Assembly: GCF_004337985.1 (NCBI RefSeq)
Contig: NW_021940920.1
Location: 294,549 to 358,548 of the forward strand
Length of the DNA: 64,000 nucleotides
Source: Pyricularia pennisetigena
Taxonomy: Eukaryota; Ascomycota; Sordariomycetes; Magnaporthales; Pyriculariaceae
Direction: 5' to 3'
Part shown: in pieces, positions 46,425 through 58,367 of the stretch
How positions within the stretch are numbered: position 1 is the stretch's first letter
Layout: every line of letters starts with the position of its first letter
Made by a program: the position numbers and the translations under genes
The notes under the pieces: generated by a model
Seen by the model: the letters and a program-made list of their open reading frames with translations, nothing else
What the model was told of the DNA's origin: nothing
Database searches by the model: none

Positions 46425-47650
46425 ATGACGACAATGGTAAGTTAAAAACGTTGGATTCTTTGCCTTGTTCTGATGGATCTGATGAAGAAACCTAACGTCT
46501 CGTCTGCACCTGGTAGGATCTTCGTGTCGGTAATAAATACCGCATCGGCCGCAAGATTGGTTCCGGATCTTTCGGTGACATCTACCTCGGTACCAACATC
46601 ATCTCGGGCGAAGAAATCGCCATCAAGCTCGAGAGCGTCAAGGCAAAGCACCCCCAGCTCGAGTACGAGGCCCGAGTCTACAAGTCGCTCGCAGGTGGTG
46701 TTGGCATTCCATTTGTCCGCTGGTTCGGTACCGAATGCGACTACAACGCCATGGTTCTCGATCTCCTGGGACCCAGCTTGGAAGATCTCTTCAACTTCTG
46801 CAACCGCAAGTTCTCATTGAAGACAGTTTTGCTACTCGCCGACCAACTCATCTCTCGTATCGAGTATATCCACGCCAAGTCGTTTATTCACCGTGATATC
46901 AAGCCCGACAACTTTCTGATGGGCATCGGCAAGCGCGGTAACCAAGTCAACGTTATCGATTTTGGTCTCGCCAAGAAGTACCGTGACCCCAAGACTCACT
47001 TTCACATCCCTTACAGGGAGAACAAGAACCTTACTGGAACTGCCCGTTATGCATCTATCAACACCCACTTGGGTGTCGGTATGTTCAACCTTGTGAAATT
47101 ACATGTTGGCCCCAATTTTGCCTCTAATACTGACAATCCTCGTCTTTTTCTAGAGCAATCTCGCCGTGATGACATGGAGTCCCTCGGCTATGTCATGCTT
47201 TACTTCTGCCGTGGCTCTCTCCCCTGGCAAGGTCTGAAGGCAGCGACCAAGAAGCAGAAGTATGACAGGATCATGGAGAAGAAGATGACCACTCCCACCG
47301 AGGTTCTCTGCCGCGGATTCCCCAACGAGTTCGCCATCTACTTGAACTACACCCGTTCTCTGCGCTTCGACGACAAGCCCGACTACAGCTATCTTCGCAA
47401 GATTTTCCGTGATCTGTTTGTCCGTGAGGGATTCCAGTACGACTACGTTTTCGACTGGACTGTGTACAAGTACCAGAAGAACGCTCAGGCAATTCGCCAG
47501 GGTGAGGATAAGCAGGCCCGTGAGGACCCGTCCCAACAGGCCCAGGCGGGCACTGCTGCTCAATCCAGCCGCCCTCGCAACAAGAACCTGATTCCCGGCG
47601 AGGATACCCCCAACACCAGAGGTGCCGTCGGCGGCAGCGACAGGATGTGA
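46425..47650 (+). CDS. Casein kinase I (CK1 delta/epsilon, Hrr25/Hhp1-like)
   Basis: Ser/Thr kinase of the CK1 family, acting in DNA repair, traffic, clock and growth control. Exons 46425-46436, 46517-47078 and 47154-47650 give 356 residues. The 12-nt first exon encodes MTTM; exon 2 continues [20 protein letters not shown] (Gly loop), [10 protein letters not shown] (catalytic Lys), [16 protein letters not shown] (HRD loop), [14 protein letters not shown] (DFG) and [22 protein letters not shown], with the CK1-specific SIN signature in place of APE. After the kinase domain comes a Gln/Ala-rich tail. Intron 2 is 75 nt, a multiple of three, and stop-free. The stop TGA at 47648-47650 sits inside a GTGAGT donor, so an alternative C terminus by splicing is possible. 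Confidence 0.96.
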
Positions 47651-50090
47651 GTGTTTAGTAAAGCCCAGTTACAAATCATTCCTTGTAAGGAATCATTTTC
47701 CTTCGAGTTTGGTGCGGATACCACAACGCTGGCCGGAGGAAAATGCTGACACGGTTACTGACGTTCAGCGCTCGATGAATAGGCTGCGTTCGGCTTACAA
47801 GAACGCTGAATCTGCCTACCGACCGAAGTGAAACAAGGTCCAGTCAGCACACGAAACCTTCTGGACTTGTTAATCGTTGAGTTTGGGAGTATAACGTCGA
47901 GGGCTACTTTTGAGCAGCACCACGTGCGTGTTGTATGCCATCTTTGTTTTCGCCGCAATCAGTCTCAGTCTCGCCTATCAACCCGGAAACCAAGACACAT
48001 TACTAGATTACCACCGCCTAGTAATATGTGCAATGAGTCGATCGGGTCAGGGGTGAGCATGACCATGGAAGGCAACCACGAACCCCACTCAACCACGACG
48101 CGGAGTAACAACTGTTATTTTCAATTTCTTTTTTCTTCTGTCGGCCGCATTTCAGCTTTTCCTTCACCATTGCTCGATCAGTTCTCGGTAAAACAGCTCT
48201 TAGCAGTGAGCGTATGGCAACTACGCCATTCGCTTCTGCAAGTGGGCGGCGACCCGCGACTGGTGGAACGGCACGCCCGATGGCATCGGAGGGTTTTGAT
48301 GTGAACCGACGGACTTCTTGTTGCCGAATTGTGCGGATGAAATTTGCAACACATCGGCTACAATGCCATTGTGGTGACATCCCCAATGCGTTAGTCATGA
48401 GGCGCGTCGCTTCGACGTGCGTCCGGGACGTGACTACGCCAGTGAGGATCATGGTTGCAGCCTATCCTACTCTCCGGTCATCGTGGGCGCCTCATTCCTG
48501 TTTATTTCTGATCGTTATCTCCTTGGATTGTTTCCTTTTATTCGAACCAGGAATCTGGGTATCTCTTTCTTCGCTTTGGTGGTTATCGCTTCGGAGCCTG
48601 CTTGTGGGGAGGAAATCATGGGGACGAGGAGGTAGTTTCGAGGGTGCAGGCTTCGGGATTCATCACGCATGCAAACGTCAACTTATGAATTGGGCACGGA
48701 ATTCGACACCCGAACGGCAGGCTAGACCGTATCCTACTTTTGTCAAGCTACAAAGGCGACATTGCAACGGGCGTGTTGGAGAAGATTGGAGGATATTGGC
48801 GGCAACACTTGGTTCTTTGCACAGAGGCTCACTTATATGTGTCTTCAGCTCAGGTCAAGTTTTCTTTCTCTCCATTTCCTTGTCATAATATGGTTTTCGG
48901 CAGTTGCTACAAGGGTCCACGGCAGTGGAGGCAGCACCAAGTATCTTTTCACTGGCGCGGTGGCCATAGAGGACTTGGGTGGCTCGAGCTATGAAGGGCG
49001 TCTCACAAGGACACACCATTCATCTCTTCTGACCTCGGGACGGGATCTTGTGGATAGCTGACGCAACCGGACAAGGCATTGGGCCATTACAAAGCAACAA
49101 CTAGATAGGTCTTTTAACATTGTGTTTTTCTGTTTCTCCCTGACCAAAAGTATGCGTAAAGTGAATTTAAGCCAAGGGTGGAATTTGTTGATTCGTGCTG
49201 AATAGATTATCTGGGACTTGGGAACATTCAAAAGGCCTTGAGGCAGAAGTGGGCATAGAAGCCGAGCTTCATTAGGCGTATGTTGACAAGCGAGAGGGGC
49301 ATATGTCAAGGCATGTTTTGTTGGTTGAGGTTGGGGATCGGGAGGGGAAGCGGAGGCCTCAAGCGTTCTCTGGGTTTCTTTCCCGGCTTTCGAGGCAAAG
49401 TACTTTATTGGTAAGTACGTGCAAGAGCTTATGTTCACGTAGAATTTGCCTACAGCAAAGAGGGAGCTCTACGTATGTAAGCAAGGTGGAATCATCCATG
49501 TGATGTCTAGACTAGTGGATGATGGGTGTCTCGACAGCCTGACCTTGTTGCCAAACCTACCGATGAAGACGAAAAGGTTAGGTGGGTGCCTTGAGTACGT
49601 AGATAAGTACTTAAATCTTACGTCTGATATTAAAAGATATTATAATCAGCTTAGTATGTAGAGGGATATTATTACTTGTATTAGTTTTCATTATTTTAAA
49701 GTTATCAAGAAGTTGAGGAGTAAATACTTAACCAGGAACCTAGTCTGCCCGTTGCCTGGTTCAAGCGGGTCCACCTTGGAGCACTACTGTACGTCACTTT
49801 TCCTAGAGTACTTCACCCCCAGCTTTTACCATCAATCAAACCAAACCCCCTACGTACCAGCCGCAGAATCGGCGGGGTGAATCCTCCAACCAGCGTCAGC
49901 CGCTGGATCCCTTCAGCTGCCCGTACCAATCATTTTTCTACTTGACAAGCTGATTGATTGTTTCATTAACCTTGGCTAGAGATACCTTGTCCTGTCCTGT
50001 CCTCCACGCTGGCTGCAGAGCGGGACGCTGCACCTAAAAGTCCACTTCGCCGGGTACCTACGTCGCTGCGCTACCTTGTCCACCGCAAAC
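47651..50090. other. Gene-poor region with an AT-rich patch
   Basis: 2.4 kb between casein kinase I and the 5-phosphatase. The first 200 bases are the kinase 3' region and hold a short open stretch (47769-47831, RSMNRLRSAYKNAES) of unclear status. 49590-49740 is markedly AT- and TA-rich. No gene called. Confidence 0.45.
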
Positions 50091-52096
50091 ATGTCAGGCA
50101 AGTCGACACGGAAGCAGGCAGCACATGGACTCGACGACATCTCGGTGCAGCATCCTAAGATGATGATGATGGGCGGTAAGAAGACGAAGCTGGATCTGCT
50201 GATCCTGAGCTTCAACGCCGCCAAAAAGATGGTCGACTCAACCGTCTTTGCGCACCATCTTGAGACGGCACTGGTGACCAATGCTACGTCGCTGCCAGAG
50301 GTGGTTGTTTTGTAGGTTTTTCATGTCTTTTTTTCTTGATTTGGAGTTTTCCCGGACTCATATGCCATGGCCGCGGTGAACAAGAAAGGACAATCGTACC
50401 CGGAGAGAGTTGGACCGCTGACTCTTGAGAAACAACCAATGTCTTTCTTTTTCATCCTGCTGGCTATAGCTCCCTTCAAGAGATATCCCCATTGAGCTAT
50501 GCGTTCATCGGGGGTCCCTTGTTGGCCCCGTTCCTCTCGCGATACGAAGAGGCGCTCAACATAGCAGCCGTCAAGATCAAATCCACCCCCTCGACCCCCG
50601 CCACGCCGGCATCTGCCACCGTCGAAGACGATCGCAACGATGCAGCCTCGCCGGCCCCGGACGCGGAGGAAGAGCAGCAGTCGCCCTTGCTGAGCCCGCC
50701 GTGGAGAAAAGCCCGCCGAGCGCGGGGGCCCTACACGCTCGTAAAGCAGCACAATGTCGGTATGACCGCCATCATGCTCTTTGCGCTGCAGCCGTCGACC
50801 ATCTCGAGCGTCGAGCTGGCAGAGGTTGGGTTTGGCACGCTCGACATGGGCAACAAGGGCGCCGTGGCTGTCCGTTGCATCTTCACCCCGCGCGGCAGCT
50901 CCTCGGCCGGCAGCGGCGACGGCGCCTTTACGCAGCTCACGCTGGTGGCCACGCACCTCGCGCCCATGGAGTGGAATCTTAAGAGGAGGCACGCCAACTG
51001 GCAGAGCATCTGCTCGGCGCTCTTGTTTGGCGACCCTGTGGCTACGATCAAAGAGGTTGCTAGGCCCGAGGACCAGGACGTGGTGTCGGGTCTACTGAGG
51101 CGGCGTTCCACCGGCAGGGTCTCTGACAGCGCAGCGAGCCCGGCGCCGACGGCCGAGGAGGAGGCCGAAGCTGAGGCGTTGCTGCGGGAGGCTGAGGAGC
51201 AAGATCGGGTCCTGGCGGGCCACATGCGCGAGGCGCTGCGCGACATGACCATCTTTAGGCCCGGCAGCCATGTGTTTGTCGCTGGAGACCTGAACTACCG
51301 CACGTCGGACAAGTCCCCCAAGAAGGAAGACAGGTTTCCGAGCTTCGATCCCGATTCTCCCGATCACTGGCCCACGCTCCTGGAGAGAGATCAACTTAAC
51401 AAGGAGAAGGCGGCGGGCAGGGTGCTCCGCTGCTTCACCGAAGAGGACATTTCCTTCCCACCGACGTACAAGTACGACGTGCTGCACTCGACAGACGGCG
51501 CAATCAACGAAGTTGAAGCCAGGGAGGCCATGGAGCGCGGGGAGGGCGATCTGGTCGTGCCGTACCGCTTTGCTAAGCACAGGTGGCCGAGCTGGACCGA
51601 TCGGGTGCTGTACATGGAAGTGCCCGAGTTTGCCAAGCACGACGGCCAAGGCGAGGAGGACCACCACACATTTGAGGTCCGCGCGTACACCTCCATGCCG
51701 CTGATGCGGTCCTCGGACCATCAACCCGTGTTTCTGCGCCTCGATGTACCCATCCTGACGCCCACGGAGTTGGGCAGGGAAGTGGCCAAGGCCAAGGGCG
51801 TGGCCGGCCAGGTGCTGGACTCGTCGCGAGAAGATGGAAAAGTCGGAGGAGGCGCAGCAGGGGGCAAAGATGGAAGCTCCGACAGCGGCGACTCGGCAGC
51901 GCAGGACCAAGACGTGCGCATCCGCCTCCCATACCCGCTCGACATACACGCCACGGCGCGCCGCCAAGTAGCCAGGTCCCGCGAGTTTGTGTCGGGCTGG
52001 ACCATGCTGCTGTGGTGCACCAAGGAGGGCGCGGCCGCGCTCGGTTCGCTGGCCGTGTTGACCCTGGGCACGTACTGGCTGTACCAAGTGCTCTAG
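50091..52096 (+). CDS. INP54: Inositol polyphosphate 5-phosphatase, tail-anchored
   Basis: Removes the 5-phosphate of phosphoinositides such as PI(4,5)P2. Exons 50091-50311 and 50470-52096 give 615 residues; the junction TT|C restores VVLFSLQEISPLSYAFIGG. Catalytic blocks are all present: LLILSFNAAK (start of the fold), SLQEIS (metal-binding Glu), FGTLDMGNKGAV, VATHLAP, HVFVAGDLNYR (about 341-351), FPPTYKYD, HRWPSWTDRVLY and SDHQPV. The two family signatures GDxN(Y)R and P(S)W(T)DR(V)L are intact. The C terminus (about 590-613) is a hydrophobic segment after GWTMLLWCTKEG, fitting a tail anchor as in yeast Inp54. Two low-complexity insertions (about 110-145 and 215-250) explain the size above the 384-residue yeast protein. 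Confidence 0.92.
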
Positions 52097-53472
52097 AGGA
52101 GGAGGTCGGCTGCCTTTATCGCCTCTGCCGTCGCAGGGTGGCTCTCCAAGTGTTGGTGTTGGTGCTGGTGCTGGACTAGCTAAATCCTCGCATTTTTTTG
52201 GAGCATTTGTCGGCTGTGCCTTTTTTTGTCGACTCTGTCTACGTTATGGTGGTGGTATCACTCCATGTTTTTTTTTTTTTTTTTTCCTGCGCTGATTTGA
52301 GGTTCCATGATTACTACGACGAGTATGGAGTATGGCGTTTTGTTGTGGTACGGTCTCTCTATGGCATATGGCATGTGGCACGCCTGAAGGGCATTTTTAT
52401 GCATTCTGATCATGTTTTTGTTTTTGTTAAGCTGCCCTGCTTGTTGTGTTGCATTTTTTCTCGTCCAAGATTTGGTACAATGGTCATGATTCTTCTGCCA
52501 TGGAAGTAATGAAGTCGTCCCAATAGTCTATGGAAGGGGCTTCGCGGTGCCCTGGAACAGAGGTTTACGTTTGCTCAGAAGACGCAACCGAAAGGGAATC
52601 AGGCACAAAACGTAGATTTTGTTCACAGAGCTCGAAAATTCACCAGAATAATCATGAATGGGAACCTTCGTTGGAGTGATTTGGTATCAAAGATGAGGTA
52701 CATCGCGGGGGACATCTCACCAGTACAAAACAGTCCCTGCTCGCAAGGAGTATTTGACAAAGACGAGTAAAACCACTCGACCGCTTTGATTTCTTGATGA
52801 ATTCCAGTTCCAATGCTCAAGGCTTCGCCGGGAAATGAATTCAAGCAGGACCGAGGCCGTTCCAAGAATAAGTTGGAGTCCTTCAAGTTCAAAACTCCCC
52901 TCTCCCCCCCTTTTTTGGATATCTCCCGGTTTTGCCCTGAAGTATGCTTGCCATGTGAGGTATGCCTTTGAGAAAAATTCTGGTGCGCTTGAACACATAA
53001 CAATGGGGGGATGCCAGTTATTTACATGATGCTTTCATGAAAGAAACAAAGGGAAAGAGAGAAATAAAAAAAAAACGGAAAGAACAAAGATTTTGCAGAT
53101 ATGATGGGATGGTGGTTCGAATAAAAACAAAAGGTCATTATCTTTGGCATGACACATTTCTCAGATAAAGGAGGAAGAAACCATGAAAAAAAAAGAAAAA
53201 AAAATCAACCTGTGATAGTATCAATCGGGAATGTACAGGTAGGGGTTTGTTCGCAGAACAAGAAGTAAATGCCTAGGTAGTAATCTTGGGTAGAGCTTCG
53301 ACTGTTCGTAAGAGGCAGGGACAGCAGAAAAAAAAAAAAAAAGGGAGAACAGAAAGCGAGCGCCACAATGAGACAGTATTAATACAGCTATTTGAGTTTT
53401 GTGCAGATGAACCTCTTTTTTTTTGTGCTTTGTTTTTCTTTTTTTTTTTTTTGTTTCCGGTTCGGCTTCTTC
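52097..53472. other. Convergent 3' spacer
   Basis: 1.4 kb between the ends of the 5-phosphatase (+) and PKA gene (-). Rich in T tracts (for example 52269-52285). No gene seen. Confidence 0.5.
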
Positions 53473-54946
53473 TCAAAAGTCCCTAAAGTATTGGTCGTAC
53501 TTTTGAGCCATCTCGTCCGTGTAAGGATCCTTGCCGACGTCCTCTTCGGGGTAAATGTCGAAGCATTGGGCGTCGCCTGGGTACCTGATTGGTGGCAGGA
53601 TGGGCCCCGGGAACTTGCGGCTGTAGATGGCGTCCCAGTCGACGCCCTCGAAGAAGGGGTGCTCCTTTACCCGCGCCGCTCCGCCGCTGATGTTACCGAG
53701 CCGGCGGGAGCGGTCGACGGTGCAGAACTGCCGGATGATGTCCTGGGCGTTGGGAGAGATGGGCGGGTCTTGCGGGAAGACGACGGGCTTTTCGACGATT
53801 CTGTTGTTCGGGGGGAAAAGGGAAGGGAAAACATGTTAGTTTAAGGGGGCGGAACCGCTCACAGTACAAACAAGCGACGGAACAAGGAAAAAAAAAAAAA
53901 AAAAAAAAAAGAGCATCCATATAAAAGATGACGTACTGCTTGTAGATCTCTATTGGGTTCTGGTGCCAGAAGGGCGGGTACCCGGTAAGAAACTCGTAAA
54001 TCAGAATCCCCAGCGCCCACCAGTCCACGGCCGTCGTGTGACCCTTGTTATGGATAACCTCGGGAGCCAGGTACTCTGGGGTGCCGCACAAGGTGTAGGT
54101 CTCCTTGGTGCCGCTGTTGTCGCCGTCCCTCCTGCCGCCCAGCCTCTTGGCGAAGCCAAAGTCGACGAGCTTGATGTGGCCCTGGGCGTCCAGCAGCAGG
54201 TTCTCGGGCTTGAGATCGCGGTAGGCGACGCCGTCCTGGGCCTCGTGCAGGTACTCTAGCACCAGGACGATCTCGGCGGCGTAGAAGCGGGCCATGTCCT
54301 CATCGAAGCGACGGTACTTGCGCAGATACGAAAAGAGCTCGCCGCCGGGGACGTAGTCGAGCACGATGTAGAGGAAGTCGTGGTCGGAGAAGGAGGCGAG
54401 CATGTTTGTTATGAAGGGGAAGCCCGAGACGTCGGAGAGGATGGCGCGCTCGTGTCGCACATGGTCGATCTGCTTGAGCTTGACCACCTCGGATTTGCGC
54501 AGGATCTTGAGCGCAAATACTTGGTTGCGCTCCGCTTCGTTCTGCGGGTCCGATGGGCGGACAAGGCAGACTCGTGCAAATGTTCCTGCGAGGCGGTCGA
54601 CGGCATGTTGTTGTTAGTGGGATGGGACCAAACGCTTGACTTGCATCTTGTTTGGTGTAGAGAAAACAAATCATATGAATATCTCACCTGTTCCCAACGT
54701 CCGGACCTTTTTGAAGTCGCTCAGCTGGAGCTTTCTATGTTGCGATTGGGCCGACTCCGCATCGGACTTGAGGTCGCCTTGCGGCGCATTCCGGCCGGCT
54801 CGGTTGCCGTCGTTTGGAATCATCGATCCATGGCCTGCTCCTGTGCTGCTGCTGTTGTTGCCGCCGCCATTTTCGTATGATGTCGCCGGTGGGACTCCAA
54901 CCATGGAAGGAATCATGCCCGACGAATGCGCCAGAGCAGCGGCCAT
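53473..54946 (-). CDS. CPK2: cAMP-dependent protein kinase catalytic subunit, class II
   Basis: AGC Ser/Thr kinase released by cAMP from the regulatory subunit. Three minus-strand exons: 54946-54688, 54585-53937, 53800-53473; 411 residues, phases consistent. A Gly/Ser/Asn-rich N terminus precedes [19 protein letters not shown] (Gly loop), FALKILRK (catalytic Lys), [13 protein letters not shown] (catalytic loop), VDFGFAKR (DFG), [14 protein letters not shown] (T-loop Thr and APE) and [20 protein letters not shown]. The tail shows the AGC hydrophobic end FRDF. About ten extra residues ([14 protein letters not shown]) lie between DFGFAK and the T-loop; this resembles the fungal class II (PkaC2/Cpk2) type, which is why I prefer that name, at moderate confidence. 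Intron 2 holds a 23-nt T run on the sense strand. Confidence 0.93.
53888..53910. repeat. Homopolymer A, 23 nt, in PKA intron
   Basis: On the sense (minus) strand this is a T run inside intron 2 of the PKA gene. Confidence 0.9.
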
Positions 54947-56238
54947 GGCCGATTAAGTTTTTGTGCAGTACCTGATGCTTTTATTTTTATTTTTTTTATT
55001 TTTTTTTTTTTTTCTCTCTCTGTCTCTCTCTTTCGAGCCGGCTTCAGGGCCGGGGGCAAGGCGTTGTGTGCGGGGCTGGGAACCACGTAAACTCTATCCC
55101 CTCCCCCCTTGCGCCAATCGTAGCTCCTTGCGACTCTCTGGTTCGCCGTTCAAAAAGGCAAAACAAAAAATAAAAATAAAAAAAGAGTAAAGGACAAAGG
55201 GGACCTGAGTGAGCCCCGAGGATGCGGTTACGTGCAGCGCTGGCTGGTTGGGAGGCGGATCGGGGCGAGATTGAGTTGCGGTTGACTCGCAGATATTGGG
55301 ATGACGGCTGCCGTGTTGAGGCAGTTTGCTGGTTCGAGCAAGGAAGTGGATATGTAGGTGAAGCAGGTGAGTGAATACAAAGTGAATAAATGAATAAATG
55401 AATACAAAAAGATAGCGCGGTGGTTGGCGGCTTTAGAGAGCGATTTGATAACGCAAGTACCTGGTAGCGAGGTACCAAGGCAAGTTAAGGTAGATAGTAG
55501 ATGTAGTAACGATTTGGCGCCAATCAGGTTTGGACAGGGCCCAAAAGGAGCTACATCAAGTTCCCCTGGTGGTTGTTGGTTTTTTTGTCAGTTGTAGGAT
55601 ATGAGAGAGATTGGAGTTGCTTTGCGTCTAGAATTACTACCAGAGCTCGAAAATAAATGTTGCATCGATTTGACTGACGAAGAGAAAGGAGGGCTGCCAA
55701 TTTGATCGATTGAACCAGGGGGTTGTGGTTCTCAATTGCCCAAAACCCAAAAAAAAAAACCCAGTCCAGCCAGTTTTGCCCTACCTGGGCTATGATGTTA
55801 TATGCCTGCTTGGGCGACCGGGGGGGTGTGGGTGGAGAGGCACTCGGGGAGTGGGATATGGGATCTTTTGGTGGATGTGAATGGACGGATCAATCATCAA
55901 TCAGTGAATGGGCTGGCTTGTCGTGTCTGGGGGGGTCGTGCTCCAGTCCAGCTGCGGGGATGATGTCTGTCTGTCCGCATGTCACTTTTGGGTTCCCGGC
56001 TTTCGGTCAGTGGATCGGGAATGCCCGCTGCATCCTTCAAGGGTGATTATGGTAGTAGGTAGGTATATAATTCCAGTCAGTACTGGGTGTACCATAAAGT
56101 AGAGTAGATAAAACAAACAAGATGAGGAGGAATTAATTGAACAGCTCCCTATAAATAGGTACCTAGGTAATTATGACCTATATATGTAGGCAAGCTTGTG
56201 CAAAGTCGGTGGCATCTGAAAGCTAATAATTCAAAAAC

Positions 56239-56247
56239 ATATATATA

Positions 56248-56280
<33 letters not shown>
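56239..56280. repeat. (AT)n followed by 30 A
   Basis: A short AT dinucleotide stretch runs into a pure 30-nt A tract (56251-56280). Confidence 0.9.
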
Positions 56281-56281
<1 letters not shown>

Positions 56282-57058
56282 GGATGACGATTGAAGATAA
56301 ATCGGGCTCCAGTTCTTTTTGTCATGGAGGTACCTACAAGTATGAGACTAAAGATCACATACAGTAAGTACTGTAATCCAATGATCAATCAATCAAATTA
56401 ATTCCCTTTGGCAGACTCGGCAAGGTCGGCGCAAAACAAATCGGATCCAACCTAACTCGACGCCCCTTTCTCCGGGCTGATTGGTTTTGATTAAAAGCTA
56501 CCTCAAAGCCTCGTTAGAACTTGATAGCACATGTGCAGGTTAATGTCCATGAGACCTATGTTGTGTTTTCGGTTTACCAGGTTTGAAGTCGACCACAAAC
56601 ATATTTGCTACCTTGCAGTTCTCAGTTGGTGCAAGACCGGTTATTAGTATTTTATTAATAGAAGAGCAAAACACATAGCCAGTCTCTCTCCTTTTTTTTT
56701 CTCTCTCCTCCGGCACGAGTGGTTTGATACCCGTGACGAAGGCGATCGCTTGACTCTAGCTTGGTTTGACCCATTTGCGAGCTGGTCCCTGCTCTGTTCA
56801 TCCTTTCTTGTCTTTTCTTTTTCATTTTTTTTTCTTCTGCCTTTCTCCCTGATTCGCCCTTTTATTACTATCTTTCTTTCTTTTTTTTTTTTTTTTTTAA
56901 TATTCCATCAAAACAATAATTATCTCTCCGGCACACACAAACGTCTCAAAATTTCCATCACCGGGCCACATATTCCGATTGTATAAGTAATAATTGTTGT
57001 AGTAGTCCTAATCTTTCCATGCACGCACTCTGTCAGAGTGCCCCAACCTGAGCCCTTT

Positions 57059-57079
57059 CTCTCTCTCTCTCTCTCTCTC
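57059..57079. repeat. (CT)10 microsatellite
   Basis: Perfect CT dinucleotide repeat of 21 bases. Confidence 0.95.
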
Positions 57080-57653
57080 GGTATTCATATCATGCCACTA
57101 TTGTAATGTTGTGCAACAAACTCAACGCTGCAGAGTTGAATTTCCCGTGATCCGCATCTTTTCCCCAGAGTTGATTTACTGAACCGATCTTGTAGTTTTG
57201 GGTTCAGGTGCTCGAATCGCGGGTCACCTGCTTTGAGTGTCTCTTTTCCTTAGCGTTCCGAGTTCCGGGGTCCCAGTCTTACATCATGTCAGGCGGGATG
57301 ATGGTTGGACGGATGACTGGCGGACAGTGCGGTGCATATGGATGACAAACCAAACAGCGACACTGACAAGTTGCCCGGCTGAAGCAGCCCTCTGCGCCAG
57401 AGGTGGTTACAGTGCTATTACTTGTACTTGTAGTAATGTAGTTCGGTGCCTATGACGTCGCGTAAGGGTCCGCACAAACATCCAATCCTAATGTGACGGC
57501 TCTCCCAAGTCAACCTAATGCCTGCTAACGGCCTACTGTCGGATATTAATTCACGCCAGATATGCCAAGTGCCTGAAACACACAAGGTCCAATTTTCATA
57601 TACGCCCTTGATCTTCGGGAGAGATTCCCTTTTAACTATAGACCGGACTTGAC

Positions 57654-57676
57654 TTTTTTTTTTTTTTTTTTTTTTT
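57654..57676. repeat. Homopolymer T, 23 nt
   Basis: Uninterrupted T run in the PKA/GAP intergenic region. Confidence 0.9.
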
Positions 57677-58150
57677 GCGAAATGAACGGGAATTTGGGGC
57701 TGTAACACTTACTATAACCGCAAAAAAGAAGTTTCACTTTGTTTTGCAAGGGGAACTAGAGGATCTGAGGCTATGCTTGGAGCGGCTACTGCCCGAGGCT
57801 GTTCCTCGCTGATCTATCATGATCATCTTACCGGCCTTCTAAGGTTAGACCTAGGGCAGCATCCAAGTCGCTATTTTATGGCGGCCCATTTGAGACATTC
57901 CTTGTGAATGTTCTGCCTGCCCAAGATACTATTTCTACCTTGTGCATTCTTTCTTTATCAGCTTGGAAGATCAGCGAACTTTGTCTTAAATCTCAAGGCT
58001 TTTAGAGAATTGACTTTGATCAGGCGAGGCAGCCTGATAGAGTGCTGTGTTGTGCACAAGTAACTTGACTGTTACTAGCGTATCAAGCTGTGCGGACAAG
58101 GCACGGCAGCTACAATCATCAACAGAGGTTGACATGGATGAGATAAACCC

Positions 58151-58367
58151 TTTTTTTTTTTTTTTTNNNNNNNNNNNNNNNNNNNNNNNNNNNNNNNNNN
58201 NNNNNNNNNNNNNNNNNNNNNNNNNNNNNNNNNNNNNNNNNNNNNNNNNNNNNNNNNNNNNNNNNNNNNNNNNNNNNNNNNNNNNNNNNNNNNNNNNNNN
58301 NNNNNNNNNNNNNNNNNNNNNNNNNNNNNNNNNNNNNNNNNNNNAAAAAAAAAAAAAAAAAAAAAAA
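58151..58367. other. Assembly gap flanked by T and A tracts
   Basis: Sixteen T (58151-58166), 178 N (58167-58344), then 23 A (58345-58367). The flanks are inverted complements, so the true sequence could be a hairpin-forming insertion, two separate homopolymers, or a collapsed repeat. The contents cannot be read. Confidence 0.95.

Noticed and set aside
51092..52087. 331-codon minus-strand ORF
   Set aside because: Antisense shadow of the inositol phosphatase exon 2.
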